From positions 403,797-467,796 of the forward strand of contig CANMYO010000003.1 in assembly GCA_947502145.1 (NCBI GenBank): 64,000 nt of DNA, written 5' to 3'. Source of the stretch: an uncultured Paracoccaceae bacterium (GTDB lineage: Bacteria; Pseudomonadota; Alphaproteobacteria; Rhodobacterales; Rhodobacteraceae). The notes under the pieces are model-generated. The model worked only from the letters and a program-made list of their open reading frames with translations. It was not told the DNA's origin and made no database searches. This document shows, piece by piece, positions 60,243 through 64,000 of this stretch. Numbering within the stretch: the first letter of the stretch is position 1; each line of letters opens with the position of its first letter. The translations under genes were made by a program, and so were the position numbers.

Positions 60243-60628
60243 GACAGAAGATCGTTGCAGCGCAGGGGGCTGGTCGTGCTGTCGGTTTCCAGCAAAACAA
60301 AGGCGCTGCCGTCCTTGAGCAGCTTTGCGCGCAGGCCCGCTGCGGTGTCCTGTACGTGCCAGCAGACCGGGGTGGGGTTGAATTCGTACTGAAAACAGAT
60401 CGCTTCGCCGCGCGGAAACCACACGCCGTCACGGCAGGCATTTTCGGGATCGCTCCAGACGATGCGGCGGCCGGGCAGGTATTGTTCGGACTGCGGGGTT
60501 CCGCCGCCGAGGGGGGCGTAGGAGAGTGTTTTGCCGGTGGTGTAGGCTTCAAATTCCGCAGCATCCATCAGGCCCTCGGCCGTGGCGGATGCCGCCATAA
60601 GCAGCAACGCGAGCGTCAGGCGGACCAT
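60239..60628 (-). CDS. Exported protein with four cysteines, unknown function
   Basis: 129 residues with a signal peptide (1-18, ASATA) and four cysteines in the mature part (in NACRDGVW, AICFQYEF, PVCWHVQD and LRCNDLL), suggesting two disulfides. Looks like a small periplasmic protein common in Rhodobacteraceae, but I cannot assign a function. Its start lies within the end of alkB (13-bp overlap), so it is probably expressed with it. Confidence 0.75.
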   Translation of the reverse strand: MVRLTLALLLMAASATAEGLMDAAEFEAYTTGKTLSYAPLGGGTPQSEQYLPGRRIVWSDPENACRDGVWFPRGEAICFQYEFNPTPVCWHVQDTAAGLRAKLLKDGSAFVLLETDSTTSPLRCNDLLS

Positions 60629-61680
60629 GACTGCGCCCTTTTGTCCATCACCCGCCGCCATAGACCGGGCACCAGCGCCAGGCTCGCCATGATGGGAAGG
60701 TTGCGCGGCAGCATTGGCGCGTCCGGCGGCAGGATCAGCGCCGGATAGGGATGTGTCGGGTGGGCGTGGTGGTCAGAATGGCGCGGCGCGTTCAGCATCA
60801 TTGCAGAGGAATACCAATGTGGCGCGTTCCAACTGTGCCGGGTGCCAACCGGTTCCGCTTTGCCGGTCTGGTTTACCCGGCGGGATAGCCCGTAGTGTTG
60901 CACGTAGTCCGACAGCAGCAACTGGCTTTGTGCATGGCCCGCGATGGCGAGATACCCCAGCAGGCTGGCCCAGCCGCCAAGCGCGAAGGCCAGCAGCAGC
61001 ATCAGCGCGGCCCCCGCGAGATAGATCACATAGGGATTTCGCCAAGCGTTGCGCCCGACCCGGTTCAGCCGGTCCCTTTCGGCCATGTAACCGGCGCGAA
61101 ATGATCCGATCCAGGCCCGGTAGGCAAAGTGATAATAGGATTCGCCCAGCCGGGCAGAGTTCGGATCGTCCGGCGTGGCCACATGCCGGTGGTGCACCAG
61201 CACATGCGCCGATGTGTGGTGGCCAAACAGCAGCGAAATATAGACCCACATGCCAATGCGATGCAGAAACCGGCTGCTGCGATGGATGAGTTCATGCGCG
61301 TTTGAATTGCTGACCTGCCCAAAATAGAGCCCGGCGGCGAACCAGAGCCCGATTTTGCCGGTGAGTCCCAGATGGTCCTGCGCCATTGCCCAGACGCAGC
61401 ATCCCAGCAGCAGGATGTGCAACAGGGCCAGAACCACGGACAGGTTGTCCGCCATCGGAAACTCTGTTTCCTGTCGTGGTGGTGTGGCGCGGCGCACAAG
61501 AAGGTCAAGCAGGGCCACCAAAACCGTGACCGAAAGCAAGGCGGCAGCCACCCATCCGCCCCCCTGCAGGGCCGCCAGAAACAGCAATGGTGCTGGAAAT
61601 AATGTTGCGATAACAAAGAGGTACATGGCGTCCACTGCGTTGGGTGCCCTAGCTATAACATGCGCGGCGAGACCGGTCAT
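60616..61680 (-). CDS. alkB: Alkane 1-monooxygenase (AlkB)
   Basis: Membrane di-iron enzyme that hydroxylates the end of n-alkanes. 354 residues when read from 61680; the open frame continues upstream to 61863. Six hydrophobic segments and all histidine boxes are present: HELIH (129-133), the HHTSAHVLVHHRHVATPDD region (154-172), and RHSDHHAHP near the end, plus the DYVQHYGL signature. Rubredoxin and rubredoxin reductase, which supply electrons, are not in this window. It is next to the small exported protein gene. Confidence 0.9.
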   Translation of the reverse strand: MTGLAAHVIARAPNAVDAMYLFVIATLFPAPLLFLAALQGGGWVAAALLSVTVLVALLDLLVRRATPPRQETEFPMADNLSVVLALLHILLLGCCVWAMAQDHLGLTGKIGLWFAAGLYFGQVSNSNAHELIHRSSRFLHRIGMWVYISLLFGHHTSAHVLVHHRHVATPDDPNSARLGESYYHFAYRAWIGSFRAGYMAERDRLNRVGRNAWRNPYVIYLAGAALMLLLAFALGGWASLLGYLAIAGHAQSQLLLSDYVQHYGLSRRVNQTGKAEPVGTRHSWNAPHWYSSAMMLNAPRHSDHHAHPTHPYPALILPPDAPMLPRNLPIMASLALVPGLWRRVMDKRAQSWSA

Positions 61681-61798
61681 CCCACACCGGTGTCGCGCCC
61701 GATCCGCCCCGGCGTCCCTGTGCGGTGGAATGTCGTTTTTCAATCGCCGTATCGCGGGGATCGCCCTATGATCCGGCAGAGCAAAGAAGGATGAAACC

Positions 61799-63484
61799 AT
61801 GGCGCTGGATGAACGCAAAGGTGTTTGGAAATCGGGCAAGGGCAAGGGGCGGCACGCGACCAAGGGTCGCCAGCTGGATGATGCTGCCTGGGCTGAGCTG
61901 CGCGATCTGCTGGGTGATCGGCCGCGCCGTCGGGATCTTCTGATCGAGCATCTGCACCTGGTTCAGGACAGGTTTGGCCATATCTCGGCGGCGCATATCC
62001 GTGCGCTGGCCGAAGAGATGCGCATGTCGCAGGCCGAAATCTATGAGGTCGCGTCATTCTATGCCCACTTTGATGTCGTCAAAGAGGGCGAACCTGTCCC
62101 GCCAGCGCTGACCATTCGGGTCTGTGATTCCCTGTCATGTGAATTGGCGGGCGCGGCATCATTGCAGGCGGCCCTGGAAGACGGGCTTGACCCGGCAGAG
62201 GTGCGCGTCGTGCGTGCGCCCTGCATGGGGCGCTGTGATACGGCGCCCGTGCTGGAGCTTGGCCATGCCCATATTGACCATGCGACGCCTGAAAAGGTCA
62301 CAGCGGCGATTGCGGCGGGCGATACCCATGCGCAAATTCCGGATTACGAAGGCTTTGACGCCTATGTTGCGGCGGGCGGCTATGCCACGCTGAAAGACCT
62401 GCGCGCAAACGGCGATTGGGAGGCGGTGCAGCAGACCGTGCTTGAGTCCGGCCTGCGCGGCCTTGGCGGTGCGGGATTCCCATCCGGCAAGAAGTGGGGC
62501 TTTGTGCGCGCCAATGCCGGGCCGCGCTATATGGCGGTGAATGGCGACGAAGGCGAACCGGGCACATTCAAGGACCGTTATTACCTTGAGCGGGTGCCGC
62601 ACCTGTTTTTTGAGGGCATGTTGATCGCCGCATGGGCGGTCGAAGCAGAGCGTGTCTTTCTTTACATGCGCGACGAATATCCGGCAGTGCTGGAAATTCT
62701 GCGCCGTGAAATCGCCGCGCTCGAAGCGGCAGGTATCATTGAGGCGGGCTTTGTCGATCTGCGGCGCGGGGCCGGGGCCTATATCTGCGGTGAAGAATCC
62801 GCGATGATCGAGTCGATCGAAGGCAAGCGCGGCATTCCGCGTCACCGTCCGCCGTTTGTGGCACAGGTGGGCGTCTTTGGTCGCCCGACACTGGTGCATA
62901 ATATCGAAACCCTGCATTGGGTTGCGCGCATCTGCCGCGAAGGGCCGGAGATCCTGTCATCGGTCGAAAAGAACGGTCGCAAGGGGCTACGCTCATACTC
63001 CGTATCCGGTCGAGTGGCTGCGCCGGGTGTCTATCTGCTGCCCGCAGGGTCAACCATTCTGGATGTGATCGCTGCGGCAGGTGGCATGGCAGAGGGCCAT
63101 GTTTTCAAGGCGTTCCAGCCGGGTGGCCCATCGTCGGGCCTGTTGCCCGCAAGCATGGACGATATCCCGCTGGATTTTGACACGCTGCAACCGCACGGTA
63201 CCTTTATCGGCTCTGCTGCTGTGGTGGTGCTGTCGGATCAGGACAGCGCCAAGGCGGCAGCGCTGAACATGCTGCGGTTCTTTGAGGACGAAAGCTGTGG
63301 GCAATGCACGCCTTGCCGGGTTGGCTGCGAAAAAGCGGTGAAACTGATGCAGGCGGATGCCTGGGATCAACCCTTGCTTGAGGAATTGTGCACCGCAATG
63401 GCGGATGCGTCGATTTGCGGGTTGGGGCAGGCGGCCCCGAATCCGATCCGCATGGTGATGAAGCATTTTGGCGACGAAATCTGA
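61799..63484 (+). CDS. Fused NuoE-NuoF-type NAD(H) diaphorase subunit, as in NAD-dependent formate dehydrogenase
   Basis: 561 residues combining two parts that are separate in Complex I. The NuoE-like part (about 25-165) has [2Fe-2S] ligands C109, C114, C142 and C146. The NuoF-like part (about 190-555) has the FMN-binding GLRGLGGAGFPSGKKW and NGDEGEPGTFKDR and a [4Fe-4S] set (SCGQCTPCRVG, SICGLGQ). It most resembles fused FdsG/FdsB-type subunits of formate dehydrogenase. The catalytic molybdenum subunit gene does not follow: ftsY comes next. Confidence 0.87.
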   Translation: MALDERKGVWKSGKGKGRHATKGRQLDDAAWAELRDLLGDRPRRRDLLIEHLHLVQDRFGHISAAHIRALAEEMRMSQAEIYEVASFYAHFDVVKEGEPVPPALTIRVCDSLSCELAGAASLQAALEDGLDPAEVRVVRAPCMGRCDTAPVLELGHAHIDHATPEKVTAAIAAGDTHAQIPDYEGFDAYVAAGGYATLKDLRANGDWEAVQQTVLESGLRGLGGAGFPSGKKWGFVRANAGPRYMAVNGDEGEPGTFKDRYYLERVPHLFFEGMLIAAWAVEAERVFLYMRDEYPAVLEILRREIAALEAAGIIEAGFVDLRRGAGAYICGEESAMIESIEGKRGIPRHRPPFVAQVGVFGRPTLVHNIETLHWVARICREGPEILSSVEKNGRKGLRSYSVSGRVAAPGVYLLPAGSTILDVIAAAGGMAEGHVFKAFQPGGPSSGLLPASMDDIPLDFDTLQPHGTFIGSAAVVVLSDQDSAKAAALNMLRFFEDESCGQCTPCRVGCEKAVKLMQADAWDQPLLEELCTAMADASICGLGQAAPNPIRMVMKHFGDEI

Positions 63485-63492
63485 TTGCGCGA

Positions 63493-63535
63493 CTGCGGCC
63501 CCGGGGTGCGCGTTGGGGCGGGCATTCGGCCGCAG
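63493..63535. other. Long-range inverted repeat after the diaphorase gene
   Basis: CTGCGGCC (63493-63500) and GGCCGCAG (63528-63535) are perfectly complementary with 27 bases between. No T-tract follows, so it is not a classical terminator. Confidence 0.35.
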
Positions 63536-63609
63536 AACCACCGGGCAGGGTTTCAAATTGCGCCGGAGCGCATTAGGTCAGTGGCAAGAGTGTTCCAAGG
63601 GCCCGCGCG

Positions 63610-64000
63610 ATGTCGTTCTTTAAGAAACTGAAAGACCGGATGTTCCGGTCCTCGTCCAAAATTGACGAAGGGCTTGATGCCATTGTGAGCGATGGCGGCG
63701 AGGCTGAACCCCTGGCTGACGCGGCGCCCGTTGCGGCACCGGACGCGCCACCGCCGGCGACAGAGCGCCCGCAGGCGGCGGACAAACCAGCGGACAGTGC
63801 TGCCGCCGCTGACGTGCCGGACCCTGTTGAACCAAGCGTGGCACCGCAGGCAGATGTGGCACCAGAGCCAGAAGAAAGTGTCACCGCACCTCTTGTCTCG
63901 CCGGAAGAACCGTCGGAGGTTTCACCCGAACCCGAACCCGAACCCGAACCCGAACCCGAACCCGAACCCGAACCCGAACCCGAACCCGAACCCGAACCCG
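63610..64000 (+). CDS. ftsY: Signal recognition particle receptor FtsY (N-terminal part)
   Basis: SRP docking GTPase for co-translational membrane insertion. Only 130 codons are in the window: MSFFKKLKDRMFRSSSKIDEGLDAIV-type N-terminal membrane-targeting helix, then an acidic, Ala/Pro/Glu-rich A-domain, ending in a Pro-Glu repeat. The NG GTPase domain lies outside. The start matches alphaproteobacterial FtsY proteins well. Confidence 0.87.
   Translation, partial: MSFFKKLKDRMFRSSSKIDEGLDAIVSDGGEAEPLADAAPVAAPDAPPPATERPQAADKPADSAAAADVPDPVEPSVAPQADVAPEPEESVTAPLVSPEEPSEVSPEPEPEPEPEPEPEPEPEPEPEPEP
63925..64000 (+). repeat. Hexanucleotide CCCGAA tandem repeat in ftsY
   Basis: At least 12.7 uninterrupted copies of CCCGAA, encoding (Pro-Glu)n, run to the window edge and may continue. 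Because the unit is six bases, copy-number change would lengthen the linker without shifting the frame. Confidence 0.95.

Noticed and set aside
1..64000. CRISPR array, prophage or insertion sequence
   Set aside because: I found no spaced repeat array, transposase, integrase or phage structural gene, and no obvious target-site duplications.

Overview
The window is a high-GC chromosomal segment from an alphaproteobacterium, most likely a marine Rhodobacteraceae (Roseobacter-group) member. Supporting signs are a tRNA-His with A73 and no encoded G-1, a heterotetrameric sarcosine oxidase operon, an MmcB-type DNA repair gene, RpoH next to RluD, a CarD regulator, a Suv3-like helicase, RibBX instead of a full RibBA, and GANTC (CcrM-type) sites. 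I see no insertion sequence, prophage, CRISPR array or rRNA. Most of it is core genome with small accessory inserts.

Left part (1-9.6 kb). hom, glpX and the 5' part of recJ lie on the minus strand; a LacI-type operator sits in front of glpX. Next come a small lipoprotein gene divergent from a TetR regulator, a 3-hydroxyisobutyrate-dehydrogenase-like gene, a small membrane protein and three Tad-type pilus proteins (two TadE-like, one TadG/vWA).

9.6-23.6 kb. Glutamate dehydrogenase, a YcxB-like protein and the complete soxBDAG operon (sarcosine to glycine plus methylene-tetrahydrofolate), followed at once by dnaG and rpoD. A cluster of five GANTC sites lies before rpoD. Then an HlyU-like protein, a small exported protein, YjbQ, nrdR (with a consensus DnaA box upstream) and ribD.

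23.6-33.5 kb. A minus-strand capsule export set (kpsC, a Wza/KpsD-like lipoprotein, kpsS) splits the riboflavin genes ribD | ribE, ribBX, ribH, nusB. A frameshifted gene sits between ribE and ribBX. Then small membrane proteins, mmcB with a LexA-like box, a DUF6324 protein and tRNA-His.

33.5-41.3 kb. An accessory uptake and catabolism block: tctCBA (tripartite tricarboxylate-type transporter) followed by AtuA-like and DUF4387 genes. Divergent from it are a TctD/TctE-type two-component system and an orphan iron-type substrate-binding protein overlapping the kinase gene. This looks like one sensed, imported and metabolised substrate of unknown identity and is among the best candidates for new biology here.

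41.3-64 kb. rluD and rpoH (with its own sigma-32-like promoter), small enzymes (one frameshifted VOC gene), pepF, and a minus-strand operon of MBL exonuclease, an ATP-dependent DNA ligase homologue whose catalytic lysines are replaced, and an amidohydrolase. Then lysophospholipase-like and SCP2 genes, a TPR protein, Suv3-like helicase, S4 protein, fdxA and carD; purD and xseA are divergent. The window ends with alkB, a fused NuoE/NuoF-type diaphorase and the start of ftsY, whose N-terminus carries a hexanucleotide (Pro-Glu) repeat running off the edge.
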